Positions 52,751-64,000 of a stretch of 64,000 nucleotides of DNA are shown one piece after another. Where the stretch lies: contig NC_087096.1 of NCBI RefSeq assembly GCF_963855985.1, forward strand, positions 15,686,001-15,750,000, read 5' to 3'. Made by a program: the position numbers and the translations under genes. The stretch is from Ostrinia nubilalis. Lineage: Eukaryota > Arthropoda > Insecta > Lepidoptera > Crambidae. The notes below the pieces were generated by a model. It was not told the origin of the DNA and made no database searches. It saw only the letters and a list, made by a program, of their open reading frames with translations. Position 1 is the stretch's first letter. Every line of letters starts with the position of its first letter.

Positions 52751-55700
52751 ATGATAACCGAAATATTGATATTCATTATAACAACCCTAATCGGATACTA
52801 TTTATATGTTTATAAGAAGATTCACAACTATTTTAAGGAGAGAGATGTGAAGTTCTTGCCCGGTGTCCCCTTTTTTGGGAATGCGTTCAATAGTATAGTG
52901 TTGAGGAAGCATTTTATTGATGACCTGTATGCGGTATATAAAGCTTTTCCTGGAGAAAGGTATGTGGTAGTTGTTGATTTAACCTCCGTTGGAAAAGTTA
53001 GAGGTATAGGAGCCAAACGGATTATTTTATTAACCTATGACCTTATATTTCTGATTCATATTGTGCGCAAGAGTCTAGGCATTCGAGATAAACATGTTTT
53101 AAGTCCTAATTTGTACTTGTTCTTCTTTTTTATGACGCCAAATTGAGCAGTGTTTTTGTTCCATGAGTAACTTTGTATTTACGTTTTGAATGGTAAAAAA
53201 TTAATGATCTAATGAATGATTTTTTACTGTTCAAAGTTACCCAAGGTGACTGTACTATATACAATGGTGCTGTTTTAATATTTTTTTAATCTATTATCCT
53301 ACTAATATTATAATGCGAAAGTTTGGATGTCTGGACGTCTGGATGTTTGTTACTCTTTCACACAAAAAGTATTGAACGGATTTTGATGAAATTTTACAGT
53401 AATATTGTTTATAACCCAGAATAACATATAGGCTATAATTTCGACGATCTGTGACAAACTGAATTTCACGCGGGTGAAGCCGCGGGCAACAGCTTTATTA
53501 AATAATTTAACTTTATATGTATAGTATAGAAAAATACCTTCACCAGAAATTAAAATATCACATTGAGATAGCCATACATAATGTGTATTTTTGTAATGTG
53601 TCAGGTGCTTTTGTCTCCATTGTGCCTAATGTGACCTCCAGAATGTAGTATACTTTTCAATTGCGACGACAATTTGGCAAGGTCGGGATAAAGTCAATAT
53701 CATTACGGATTCTTCTGTTATGCCGTATCATTCGAGTTTAGTTAATATTCAACCTATCCCATACATGTGATCACCTAGACAAAAGGAAAACATTTGCAAA
53801 TATCAGGTCTTTCTAACTCGTCTGGCCAGCGTGGGGTGTAGCCTGTCTCCTACATTTGCCCCTGGTAAAAGACATGGTCCAGCAGTGGAAATTAAAAGAT
53901 CTGATGATGATGAAAGGGAAGCTAGGATCTATAACTCAATCGCCAATAAAACTCAAGAAGACATGAAGAACCAAGTTTGCATCGGGAGAAAGTTAAACTT
54001 TCATTGGATCTGCAACAAATGTAATCAAAAGAACATGTGTGTGAGCGTGAGTTCCAAGCTAACGGTTGACTTCCCTCCGTTGCAAAGCGGATGACAGGTG
54101 TCAAACAAAGGTTGAAGTAACCGTTAAGACAAGATATATGACCGTATTCACAAACATTTCTATGAGGTCTCACAATGCGCGTGCACGCACAGGATGACAC
54201 ACGAACCAATCACAGAGCTCTATTCAACGCTGTGCGTTAGATTTGCTGCTTCACTTAAACAAGCATCGTTTGTGACCATAACCATTTCGTGAAAATAACC
54301 ATTAACTATTTTGATAAGTTCGTTCGTTTTAGCCGAAAGACGTCCACTGCTGGACAAAGGCCTACCCCAAGGATTTCCACAAAGACCGGTCCTGCGCCGC
54401 TCGCATCCAGGCACATCCCGCGACCTTCACCAGATCGTCGGTCCACCTAGTGGGAGGCCTACCCATGCTACGTCTTCCGGCTCGTGGTCGCCACTCAAGA
54501 ACTTTCCTGCCCCAGCGGCCATTTTGATAAGCACTTGTGTAAAACGCTTAATTTCTTATTCTTGTCTTAGGTATGTGGGCTACATCGAGGGTATTACTCC
54601 CGTAATCCTGATGCGTGATCCAGAGCTGATGAAGACGATCACCATCAAAGACTTCGACCACTTCCCCGATCACAAGGAATTCTTCAGCGAGGAGATGGAA
54701 CCCTTGTTCGGAGAAAGTTTGATTATGATGAAAGGTAAACTATTAGTTTTTTCGTAATTAAAATTTCTTAGCGATTAGAGTCGCTTCTCAAACTAAATTT
54801 TAAATAAACAACTTGAAAAAATCGAACTGCCTAAGGCAGGTTTGAACCCGCGGCGAACGCGGCCGTAACAGCGTATTAGGCTGGTTTTAGAATCACGCTG
54901 ACGCACGCTGACCGTCAGCGCTGATAGCCGAAATGTATGCGTCGGCGCCGAGCGATCAGCGTCACTCAGGAACGTTCCCTTCAATTACATACATTTTGAT
55001 TTGTCAGCGCCGACGATCAGCGAGCAGTAAGCGCGATTCTAAAACCAGCCTTACACTTGAAAATTTCGACGGGTTCATCCAGTGTCTAAGTAACTCAGTT
55101 GGAAGAGCAGTTCCCGGCTTAAAGTATTAGTTTTTTGGAGAACATGAGTACAGGACTTGTCAACCATAATAACCGAAGTCTTGAATCTCGAATCCTATAT
55201 TTCCAGGTAACAAGTGGCGAGAAATGAGAACCACGCTGAGTCCAGCCTTCACCGGCTCCAAACTGAGGCAGATGATGCCGTTCATGCAAGTAATCAGTAA
55301 GAACATCGTGGACTATCTCAAAGGTACGTCTTCTTTTCGCATGATCACACCCTCTCTGGTGGACCGACGACATCATAAAGGTAGCAGGAAGGCGCTGAAC
55401 GCAGGCCGCTACCAACTGGGCAACATGGAAAGCATTGGGGGAGGCCTGTGTTCAGAAATGGACGTCCTATGGCTGAGATGATGATGATGACGCCCTCTCT
55501 GGATTTGTATTAACTAGATGTAGTTATTAACTATATCCTAATCATAAACCACACTAGTTTATTTACCCTATTCAATGGCAATAATTATACAAGTTGAAGC
55601 AAGCCTGGTATTTGAAGAGCAATGTACCAGAATCTGGAAACAGTTACGGCAGTAATTTCAATCGATGTTTCATAAAAGCTTTGCTTAGTATTAGATGTAT

Positions 55701-56711
55701 TTATTATCATTAATGTAGCTATGCGTCTCATCTCGGAAGCAAATCCAGGACCTTAGAATCAAGAAAATCCAAACTCACCACTAGACCAAGGACGTTGTTT
55801 GTTACAGCAATGGATTGCTTTTGTTTTAGATCAAAATGGCAAAGATGTAGACGTTGATGACGTCATGCACCGCTTCACCACTGACATCGCCGCTTCTACC
55901 GCCTTTGGGTTGGAAGTGAACTCATTGAAGGACAGAGACAACGAATTCTTGACTATGGGGCAAGGTCTTTTCAAGTTCAGCACCCTGCAAAGGGTATACC
56001 AGTTCTTCTGCAGTCAATTCCCTGGTCTGACTAAGGTAACCTTGATGCTTGGCTTTCTTTATACTTATGAGCAACTTCTTCTTCTTATTCGTTACGCTCT
56101 TGGCAGAGCGGTCGTGGTCACGTTGAGGCGTTGTTCACATCGGTTGTAGAGGCGGATACAACTCTCCGCACGATCTCTCGTTATCTCTCTCTGTTGGCAG
56201 ACTGTCTGGTGCAGTTATATACGCCGTCTCCCACTGCCGATTTCACTTGGTCGGTCCAGCGCATTGGTGACCTGCCACGCGATCGGGTTCCGTCGACTTT
56301 TCCTTGGACGAGCAACTTATGAAATAATAAATCTGGATTATTTTCTTAGAATCACTTATCAATTGACCCTTTTGTTTGTATAATATTGAGTAAAAACACT
56401 GATAAACGCAGAATAAATCTTACAATTTCTAAGAAGCTGTTATCAATGAATATAGTGTAAATAAACATCTTTTTTTTACATTGGAGAACTGACCCACAAT
56501 TTCGATAAGCTTGCTATCGCTTCTAAAACAATGCCAGTGAAGTAATAATATGTATAACCCGTTAATAACTTTCAGAAACTAAGATTTACCATGTCGCATA
56601 CGAAAGTAACGAAATTCTACATGAATTTAGTATCCAGTACTATGGAGTTCAGAAGAAAGAACAATGTGACGCGCCCTGACATGATCCAGCTATTGATGGA
56701 AGCTTCCAAAG
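52751..56711 (+). CDS. CYP9-family cytochrome P450, first five exons
   Basis: A microsomal monooxygenase. Exons: 52751-52959, 54571-54734, 55207-55323, 55830-56035 and 56576-56711, all with GT/AG ends, matching phases and no stops, giving about 277 residues. Residues 1-20 are the ER membrane anchor; PGVPFFGN is the proline hinge. FDHFPDHKEFF, GESLIMMKGNKWREMR (helix C, with the WxxxR heme-propionate motif) and TLSPAFTGSK read as lepidopteran CYP9 (probably CYP9A-like), a family often linked to xenobiotic metabolism. The fifth exon ends in DMIQLLMEA just before helix I. The helix I, ExxR and heme-cysteine exons are not seen in the remaining 7.3 kb, where a DIRS-like retrotransposon sits. The gene may continue beyond the window or be truncated. 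Confidence 0.88.
53293..53492 (+). repeat. Dispersed 'ATTATAATGCGAAAGT' repeat in P450 intron 1
   Basis: Runs from CCTACTAATATTATAATGCG to GGGTGAAGCCGCGGGCAA, a nearly full copy of the family. Confidence 0.8.
54313..54530 (-). mobile_element. RTE LINE 3' end in P450 intron 1
   Basis: - strand RTE tail: CGTCCACTGCTGGACAAAGG, CCAGATCGTCGGTCCACC and CTACGTCTTCCGGC. It ends about 40 bases before the exon 2 acceptor. Confidence 0.8.
55360..55492 (+). mobile_element. RTE LINE 3' end in P450 intron 3
   Basis: A 133-base RTE tail ending in (ATG)n, flanked by a perfect 10-bp duplication CCCTCTCTGG (55350-55359 and 55493-55502). Confidence 0.88.
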
Positions 56712-56726
56712 GTATCCTACCATCCT

Positions 56727-57045
56727 ACTTCCTACTATAATATTATATGCCTATATAGGCAAAAGTTTGGATGTCTGGATGTCATGATGTTTGGATGTCT
56801 GGATGTTTGTTACTCTTTCACGCAAAAACTACTGAACAGATTTTGTTGAAACTTTACAGTATTATTGTTTATAACGTAGATTAACATATAGGCTATAATT
56901 TATGACGATATGTGACAAATAAATTTCAATAAATAAATAAGGCGTGTCTAAAAAGCGCCATCTATCGTCATTGATTAACATGATATCTAACGGAGGTAAA
57001 ACCAAACGAGGTCCTCGCGTACGAAGTCGCGGGCAGCCGCTAGTT
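56727..57045 (+). repeat. Dispersed 'GCAAAAGTTTGGATGTC' repeat after P450 exon 5
   Basis: A copy of the dispersed family starting just 16 bases after the exon 5 donor. After about 56925 it is interrupted by a short foreign segment (GGCGTGTCTAAAAAGCGCCA) before the GAAGTCGCGGGCAGCCGC end. Confidence 0.7.
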
Positions 57046-57206
57046 TAGAATATATATATTTTTTTTATTTTTTATCTTTGGACAATTTCACACAGCGCCA
57101 GCTAGCCCCAAAGTAAGCAACTTAATGCTTGTGTTATGGGTGCTAGCTTAACGGATATACTACTTAAATACTTTTTTTTTTTTTAAATACATAAATATTA
57201 CATAGT

Positions 57207-57427
57207 ACGCAGAACTGACGGCCGATGGGGCAGCAAGGTTCTGGAATGGAGGCCACGTACCGGAAAACGCAGCGTGGGACGTCCACCCACAAGGTGGACC
57301 GACGACCTGATAAAGGTAGCGGGAAGGCGCTGGATGCAGGCCGCTACCAACCGTGCGATGTGGAAGTCATTGGGGGAGGCCTATGTTCAGCAGTGGACGT
57401 CCTGTGGCTGAAATGATGATGATGAAG
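57207..57427 (+). mobile_element. RTE LINE 3' end inserted in a SINE tail
   Basis: An RTE tail with an intact GRPPTRWTDD block. Flanks share ACATAAATATTA(TA)CATAGT (57189-57206 and 57428-57447), a roughly 18-bp duplication; the right copy lies in the tail of the family-2 SINE. Confidence 0.82.
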
Positions 57428-57572
57428 ACATAAATATTATACATAGTCACAACCAGACCCGTCACAGAAATTAAAATTCATCATTTCAATTTCTGTTCGG
57501 CCGGGAATCGAACCCGGGACCTCTCGGCATAGTAGTCCGTTCTGAACCACTACACCAAACGGCCGATAATTG
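57428..57572 (-). mobile_element. tRNA-like SINE family 2, second copy
   Basis: Same head (TTTGGTGTAGTGGTT, GGTTCGATTCCCGG) and body as the copy at 25145-25317. Confidence 0.8.
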
Positions 57573-57967
57573 GTTGTTCATTTTCCACCAAGTGTATGTA
57601 TGTAGGTAGGTATTTTGAAGATCATTACAATGACATAGGTAGCCTTAAAATTTGTGGAAATAGTTGGTTCGGCGGACTTAGTAGATACAACTCAAATAAT
57701 GAATGTGTGATAGGAGGTATAACTTACGGACAAGGAGTAAAAAACCTATGTTCATCAAGGCAATTATTTTATTATATTTCGTCGCTTCATTCTTTGATAT
57801 AATTATTTACAAAGTAGTCCCTTTATCCTACAGGCAACATCGCACGACTTTAGAGAGTATCTCAATTGACTTAAAAAACATCATTCGTTCGGTTCACTCG
57901 TTCGGCCGTTAGCGCCCAGGTTCTCATTCCTTTTTCGTGCGAGGCAACGTGCGCACGCGCCGCAAAA

Positions 57968-60900
57968 ATGCCGAAGCGCAGTGCACAAGAGAAATTACAA
58001 CGCTACGAAAAAAAGATTAGGAAGTTATTGGAGAAAGAAGAACAAGTAAAACGCCGACGAATACGCTGTATAGATTCGTCAGACGATGAGGAAAATACAG
58101 GTACCTTCTACCTACCTATCATTATTGAATAGTGTTTGTATTTTAACGATTTTTTTTTAAATACTGTGATGTAGTTCATTTGAAACTTTTACAAGCTAAA
58201 ATAATCATAACAGTACGTTAATAATTACATTGCATAGTATACTTACCCACTTTAAATGATGATATTTATATTTTTATAATCATGAAAAATCTTAACATTT
58301 ACAACTAAATCGAGATTGACTGCGGGTCAATCGCGATATCATAATTAAGGTAAACGGCTACAAGTTCGTGATAGTACGTAAGTTCGTAAGTTTTTTTTCT
58401 AGCTCAAATAATAAGCAAATGGAATATTATTTATAAAAATTCTTTATTACTGCAAAAACTCTATTATTTAAGCTATCTAAAAAACCAAGTACCAACATTG
58501 TGGCGCCAAAAATGAGAGTAATACGAAGCTTCAAACTCTCAGAGAGCCAAAAACAGCTGTGCGGCTTGCAAAGGTTGCTCTCACCGTAAGGTTAGCGCTC
58601 CAACTTCTTAAGCTTATAAAAAGGCGAAGGAACGTCCATTTAAATAAAACTTGTAATAGTGGTTTCATGTGTTCCTTGACAATTGATTTGGCTTAGAAAA
58701 AAGTTATATGAAAACGTAGAATTCCTTTAAAATTGCGATTAATTGACTCACGAAATAGCGTACATATTATTTTTCGTGTGTCCCCTATTTCGTGACACTA
58801 CCGATTCAAGGATATTATGGATAACATTTTGATGCTTGGTTTTTAAATAATTATTTATGATAATTTAAATGTAAGTTATGAAACAAATAGTGCATTTATT
58901 TAAGTTTCTCGTGACCTAAATTCGGTATATGTTTTGTTCACTAGAATTTATATGACACGAGTTTGAAGTTCACATATATGACCAATTTTAAGATAAATTA
59001 GCATAAGTAGTACCAGCATAATTTTGATTTTATTTCGATTTGTTTTATTTATCTTTGTTTATTTGTATTGTATATGGGATAGATAATAGTTAATTGACAC
59101 ATTTTGACAATAATCCATGAATTTTACCTGGGGAATTTGGAATAATCAGTATCACGAAACAAGGAACCGTATTATTGTTACTTTTTTCCAAGTTCGTGAT
59201 ATATAAATGTATGGTGTTAGGTACTTTTATGACACACACCATCAAAGAAATCGACATATTTTTTAGTTTTTAATACTTACTTACCTAAGATATTATTATT
59301 AATTAATTACTTACTTTTATTATGAGTCATTAGCGTATCTGGGGTTATTTTCAGGGGGGGGGGGCTACCCTCACTTGAAACAGCTCCAGGGGTGGGATTA
59401 TGGGGAGAAGGGGGGGGGGTGTTACAAATCAAAATTTTATGGGTACGAAGGGAGGGGGGGGGGTAAGTCCCCCCCACATTTCTAATGGTTATATAAATAT
59501 TTTCACATATCGCTAGAAATAACAAATCAAAATTTTATGGGTACGAGGGGGGGGGGGGCGTTAAGTCCCCCCTCTATATTTCTAATGGTTATATAAATAT
59601 TTTCACATATTGTTAGAATTAACAAATCAAAATATTATACTAGACACATTATTTCTTATGAATATTATAGGTAAGTAATATCGTCAATTTCACATAATTA
59701 TTTTATTGTAAATTTTTATTATCGTTTTTAAATTTATTAAACCCTTAATCATTATTAAAATATCCTAACTGTATGCATAAAACCTTATCCCGAAATAGGG
59801 GACATGAGTTCACGAACTTAGAAACAGAGCAAAATTTTGTCACGAAACAGGATCCAAACAAGAGGTCCGCAGAACAATTAATATAAAAAAAAGTTCAAAC
59901 TATATAACTATAAATTATGTATTAACTTACTGTCAAAAGACCAAAGTTTAGCATACAAAAGCTTTGATACTGATATCATGCTTGGTTATTTTTAAATAAA
60001 ATGTTAAAGTCGTAAGAGCCTTAATATACCGAAGTAGGGGGCACTTACCTTAGCTGCGGGCTAATTGTGGATCATATTTAGTGGTCATATTCGTAGAAAT
60101 TACATGCATTCTTAGATAGATGCGTGTTGTCTACCCCCTATTGTCTGCGGGACAATACAATACACATTTTTTCTATAAAAATTATATTAAATAATAATTT
60201 AACTATGTCGATTAATTTGCATTACAAAAATTACCTACCTTAACTTTTAATTTTTTTTTATTCGTTTTATTTTCACAAAATTTATTCTTAAACTAAAATC
60301 GTTGTTTTAGATACGATTAATATCGTTCAACCAAATGAAGCAGAACCGACTGCTAGCATCCCAGATCCATCCACTGGTTTCGATGAAATCCAAACGGAAC
60401 AATCTGTGTTAACAGACACCGCAGTCACGCCAGAGGTGGCTGCTCAGAATATAACTCCTGAAATTACACTTGATGCTGAAATTCTTTCTGCCTTGGGAGC
60501 TTCAACATCTGACGTCCCCGATTTTGGAAATCAAATACACGACAGTTTAGCTAACTTATGGACTCCGCTTTTAAAAAAAGGCCTACCAAAAGACCAGAAG
60601 GAAACTCTTTTCAAAGAAAAGGATTACTTAATTCCTAGCAACTGTAAGCTACTGCAGGCGCCTAAGTTAAACGCCGAAATATCCGCTGCAGTGTCAGACG
60701 TGGTAAGAGGACGCGATAAAAAGTTTATCGGTTTTCAACAACAGCTCGGAGCGGGTACCTCGGCAATAAACAGAGCAATGGATACCTTGTTGTGTTCCGA
60801 TAACAAAATACAAGCCTTAAAGTATTTGAGCGACGGCTGCCGCATCTTAACCGATTTACATTACGCCCTAACAAAGGATAGAATCAAATTGATTACACCC

Positions 60901-61257
60901 AGCTTGGAAAAGAACTTTTTACATGTCATACAAGACTCTGAGCGAGATGACACATTATTCGGCAATTCACTATCTGAAAAGATTAAAGCCAGTAAGGCAA
61001 TTGAACGACAAGGTTCCCAAATAAGGAAACCATTGACGAATCAAAAACCAGCGAACGTTCCGTCAACTGTTAGTCGCCCTACTCCTCAGGGAAACTGGTC
61101 AGGACCTCCTCGGTACCCGTCGAACAGGGGGGGGCGGGGAGGTCAGGGCTACAGGGGCCAGCGACCAGCAGCTCCTCCCAGGCGGACTTACCCTGCTTCG
61201 ACTTCGAATCAGCTGAAGGGCTACAACCAGCCCCGACCCCGTGCACCGCCACAGTAG
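57968..61257 (+). CDS. DIRS Gag-like protein, apparently spliced
   Basis: Exon 1 (57968-58100) starts MPKRSAQEKLQRYEKKI, a basic coiled coil followed by a Ser/Asp/Glu run. A GTACCT donor at 58101 and a TGTTTTAG acceptor at 60303-60310 join it in phase to exon 2 (60311-61257), giving about 359 residues. The core (about residues 140-285) is helical, with SLANLWTPLLKKG and QALKYLSDGCRILTDLHY. The C-terminus is Gly/Arg/Pro-rich (RGGRGGQGYRGQ), an RNA-binding type tail. I have a memory of similar exon 1 sequences in insect DIRS-related proteins. The splice is inference; the alternative is a start within exon 2. Confidence 0.7.
58101..60310 (+). other. Inferred 2.2-kb intron of the DIRS Gag-like gene
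   Basis: AT-rich and non-coding. It contains G-run tandem repeats (59340-59640) and several copies of a CGAAATAGGGGACA-like motif and its inverse (near 58785, 59790 and 60029). No other gene seen. Confidence 0.5.
59340..59640. repeat. About 100-bp tandem repeat with long G-runs
   Basis: Two to three units starting AACAAATCAAAATTTTATGG, each with an 8-12 base G-run and a matching C-run, then CTAATGGTTATATAAAT. The G-runs could form quadruplexes and are prone to sequencing error. Confidence 0.8.
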
Positions 61258-61259
61258 AT

Positions 61260-63210
61260 CAGGTACACGCAGGCCGAATTAAATTATTCTTCCATTGTTG
61301 GTCTCGTATAACAAACAACCAAACTGTCTTAGATTGGATAAAATACGGGTATTCTATACCCTTTTGTCAGGAAGTGACGCAAAATATTGTCCCCAAGTCT
61401 AACTTCACTCCGGAAGAAAGACTCGAGATGGCTGAGGCAATTGATAAATTAATTGAATTAGGAGCTGTTTCACAATGTATTCCAGTTCAGGGCCAATACA
61501 TATCTAATATATTCTTAGCCCCTAAGCCAAATGGCACAAAGCGATTCATATTAAATTTAAAATGCTTAAATAAATTTATTACAAGTACCCACTTTAAAAT
61601 GGAGGATTATAGGACCGCTCTAAAACTTATACCTCAAGGCGGGTTTATAGCTAAAATAGATCTAAAAGAGGCTTATCTCTTAATCCCAATAAGCGAAGAC
61701 GATCGAAAATATTTAAGATTTAATTTCCAAGCTCCGAATTCAACTAATTTATGTACTTATGAGTTTACCGCTATGCCCTACGGCTTATCTGTGGCACCCA
61801 GGGTTTTTACCAAAATAATGAGAGAGGTTATTGCATACCTTAGACAACAAGGACATAAATCTGTTATATATCTCGACGATATATTATGTATCGGCGATAA
61901 TATCGAACAATGTATTGATAATGTACGAACAACCCTATCACTTTTGGAGTGTCTCGGGTTTGTAGTGAACTACGAGAAGAGCGCTTTAGCGCCTTCACAA
62001 GTTTGCACGTTTTTAGGTTTTGTATATGATACAAAACATTTTTCGATATCATTGCCACCAGAAAAGCGTTTGCATATCGCCCAAATGGTCCAAAAGTTCT
62101 CAAAACTTCCAAAATGTACAATACGGGAGTTTGCACAGTTAATAGGTATTCTAATTGCAGCTTGCCCCGCAGCTAGGTATGGATTCACATACACAAAAGC
62201 TTTAGAACGCCAGAAATTTCTAGCTTTGTTAAATCATAACGATAATTATGAAGCCAAGATCCAGCTTCCCTCACTAATCTTAGAAGATCTAGACTGGTGG
62301 CGTGACAATATTTCAACAACGTTTTGTCCAATGCGAACACTTAATTATAAAAAAGAAATATTCACGGACGCTTCCCGTACAGGCTGGGGAGCGGTCTGTG
62401 ACGGGAAAAAGGTTAACGGGCGATGGAAGCTTGCGGAATTAGAATACCATATTAACTATTTGGAACTTCTTGCAGTATTTCTAGGATTAAAAAGTCTTGT
62501 TGCGGAAATGGATCACTGTGCTATATTACTGCGGGTAGATAACACCACAGCGATCAGTTATATTAACCGCCAGGGCGGTATCCAATTCCCGCATTTAAAT
62601 AGTTTAGCCCGGTCCATTTGTACGCATCATACGTCAATACTAAAGATAATTTTGCCGATGCTGAGTCAAAAAAGATCAACCCCGACACGGAGTGGGAACT
62701 ATGTGACGAAGCTTATCAGTCAATAGTACATAGTTTTGGCTGTCCAGAAATCGATTTGTTCGCCTCTCGCAACAACACCAAATGCGAAATATTTACATCT
62801 TGGAAACCAGATCCAGATGCTGTCGCAATCGACGCATTTACAATTAATTGGCATTCGAAGTTTTTTTACGCATTTCCACCATTTTCATTGATTTTGAAAG
62901 TCATACGAAAAGTCATAGACGACAAAGCTACTGGTATCTTAGTTTTCCCGTACTGGCCATCCCAGCCTTGGTTTCCCCTCCTGCATAGTATTCTCGATTC
63001 AAAAATTATTTTTCTGAACCCACATAAGTATCTGCTCCAATCCGCTTTCAGGAAGCACCATCCGCTGCATCCAAAACTTACCCTGGGTGCCGCGAGGCTC
63101 TGCGGGCGGCGTTCGCACGCCGCGGCGCACCATCAAATGCTCTCCAATTAATGCTCGCGTCACTGTCAGACAATACCATCAAACAGTACAGCGTCACTTT
63201 GAAGCTTTTG
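61260..63210 (+). pseudogene. DIRS RT-RNase H-methylase polyprotein, frameshifted
   Basis: The frame is already open at the Gag stop (61257), with no ATG at its start, so translation probably depends on overlap or frameshifting. Motifs: AKIDLKEAY, MPYGLSVAPRVF and YLDD (RT, about 61650-61890); FTDASRTGWGAV and RVDNTTA (RNase H, about 62350-62550). Near 62615-62640 a deletion shifts the frame. The second frame has PEIDLFASR, AFPPFSLI and FPYWPSQPWFPLL, the DAM-methylase-like block of DIRS elements. Near 63090 another shift leads into a short tyrosine-recombinase start (SLSDNTIKQYSVTLKLL) that stops; catalytic recombinase residues are absent. Not functional as it stands. Confidence 0.82.
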
Positions 63211-64000
63211 AAATGAAACACTCTTGTAGGTTGTTCTAACTTGTATTTCGACGGTCCCTACGTATAGTTCAGTATCTACCAGTTCCGTGATTTGCCGTTT
63301 TAGTTTGCAAAACCTTCAGAGCACCCAACAGTTTCGGCTCAGTTAAAAAAACATACAGTTTTTATTCAAATTGAACCTTAAAACGTCAAAAAACAAATCC
63401 CGCAACTACAAAATTAGAACGATTTCCGCAGTAAAATTGCATTAGTGGGAGTTAAGAAATTTTACGTTGGACCGCACGCCTTAATCCGCGCGCCCAGCCC
63501 CGCAACTGCCACTTTCATCCGCGCAGATCGAGTAAATTGATACGTAATTTATGAAGGAAATAGGTATTATTATGATTTCTGACCTAATTTATTTCAGTCA
63601 ACATTAAACCAACGGTAAATTAATCAGTTAACTGTAGGCATAACGTAGTTGCGTTGTTTTACTCGGGAAAATTGAAGTTACTATTATAAGTAGGTGGCAC
63701 TTACTTATTTTTACGTCGGAAAATTCAAGAATCTTCTAGCCGTAACTGCCACTATAAATGTTTTACTTTGGAAAAGTTTGTTTTTTATCTATAAGTTAGT
63801 GCCAGTAACGGTGTTTTACGCTGAGAAATTGTATTTTGGCCATATTTCGTGGACACAAAAGTGAAGACAAAACAATATAAAATATGATATACAACACGAC
63901 TGAAGTATCTAGGGTCATTTATTAGACTCAACGCAACCAAGTTCTTCTCCTATGCTACTTTATAATACATGATATAAGTAAAAAATCGTAAAATTTATTT
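63211..64000. other. No gene recognised at the right edge
   Basis: No P450 exon, recombinase sequence or known repeat was recognised. Two similar short phrases (CCGTAACTGCCACTATAAATG near 63741 and CCCGCAACTGCCACTTTCATC near 63500) hint at a local repeat. Confidence 0.4.

Larger units (their letters stand above)
57968..63210 (+). mobile_element. DIRS-like tyrosine-recombinase retrotransposon, truncated
   Basis: A Gag-like gene is followed by an overlapping reverse transcriptase-RNase H-methylase frame and the first residues of a tyrosine recombinase, the order typical of DIRS elements. There is no integrase of the DDE type and no LTR. Split or inverted terminal repeats were not found, so the limits are those of the recognisable coding region. 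The recombinase is cut off near 63210. Confidence 0.8.

Noticed and set aside
53831..54094. 87-codon frame in P450 intron 1
   Set aside because: No conserved domain; part resembles a LINE tail (CAGCAGTGG, GATGATGATG).
57596..57912. Additional P450 exons after exon 5
   Set aside because: The two overlapping frames here contain no P450 motif such as helix I, ExxR or the heme cysteine loop.

Overview
The window looks like moth or butterfly (Lepidoptera) nuclear DNA. It is AT-rich and dense in transposons, with tRNA-derived SINEs, RTE-type LINE 3' ends carrying a (TGATGA)n tail, and the dispersed 'ATTATAAATGCGAAAGT' family common in that order. It also holds a cytochrome P450 gene that reads like the lepidopteran CYP9 family. 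Species cannot be named from the sequence alone.

Left part (1 to about 9.5 kb): most of a decaying Polinton/Maverick (adintovirus-like) element. The C-terminal part of protein-primed DNA polymerase B and an unrecognised small ORF are on the + strand. On the - strand, read right to left, are a packaging ATPase, a DUF8207-like protein, a small coiled-coil protein, a retroviral-type integrase with chromodomain, a PLA2/pVI-like protein, an adenain-like protease, a penton-like protein, a 48-residue basic microprotein, a double-jelly-roll capsid protein and a small DLQ-motif protein. Four adjacent gene pairs overlap by ATGA. Several genes are broken: a SINE in the penton gene, a stop in the DUF8207 gene, a frameshift in the integrase and no ATG for the protease. 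The left end lies outside the window.

Middle part (about 9.6 to 40 kb): one small two-exon secreted-peptide gene (10.2-10.7 kb) is the only well-supported host gene. The rest is repeats: terminal-inverted-repeat elements at 9.8, 11.6, 13.8, 15.2, 17.1, 20.7, 24.7, 33.3, 37.5 and 39.8 kb, RTE fragments, a Helitron helicase remnant, and a structurally complete Ty3/gypsy retrotransposon (25338-29658) with identical 111-bp LTRs, a CATAG target duplication and one intact 1365-codon gag-pol frame.

Right part (40.4 to 64 kb): a 9.6-kb LTR element without gag-pol (40373-49986; identical 189-bp LTRs, GAATC target duplication, PBS and polypurine tract) carries other repeats and two minisatellites. Next is a 1.69-kb foldback element (50367-52059) with an 8-bp target duplication. 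Then come five intact 5' exons of a CYP9-like P450 (52751-56711), whose heme-binding half is not seen, and a DIRS-like tyrosine-recombinase retrotransposon (57968 to about 63210) with an apparently spliced gag, a frameshifted RT-RNase H-methylase frame and a truncated recombinase.

No ribosomal RNA, functional tRNA or CRISPR was found.
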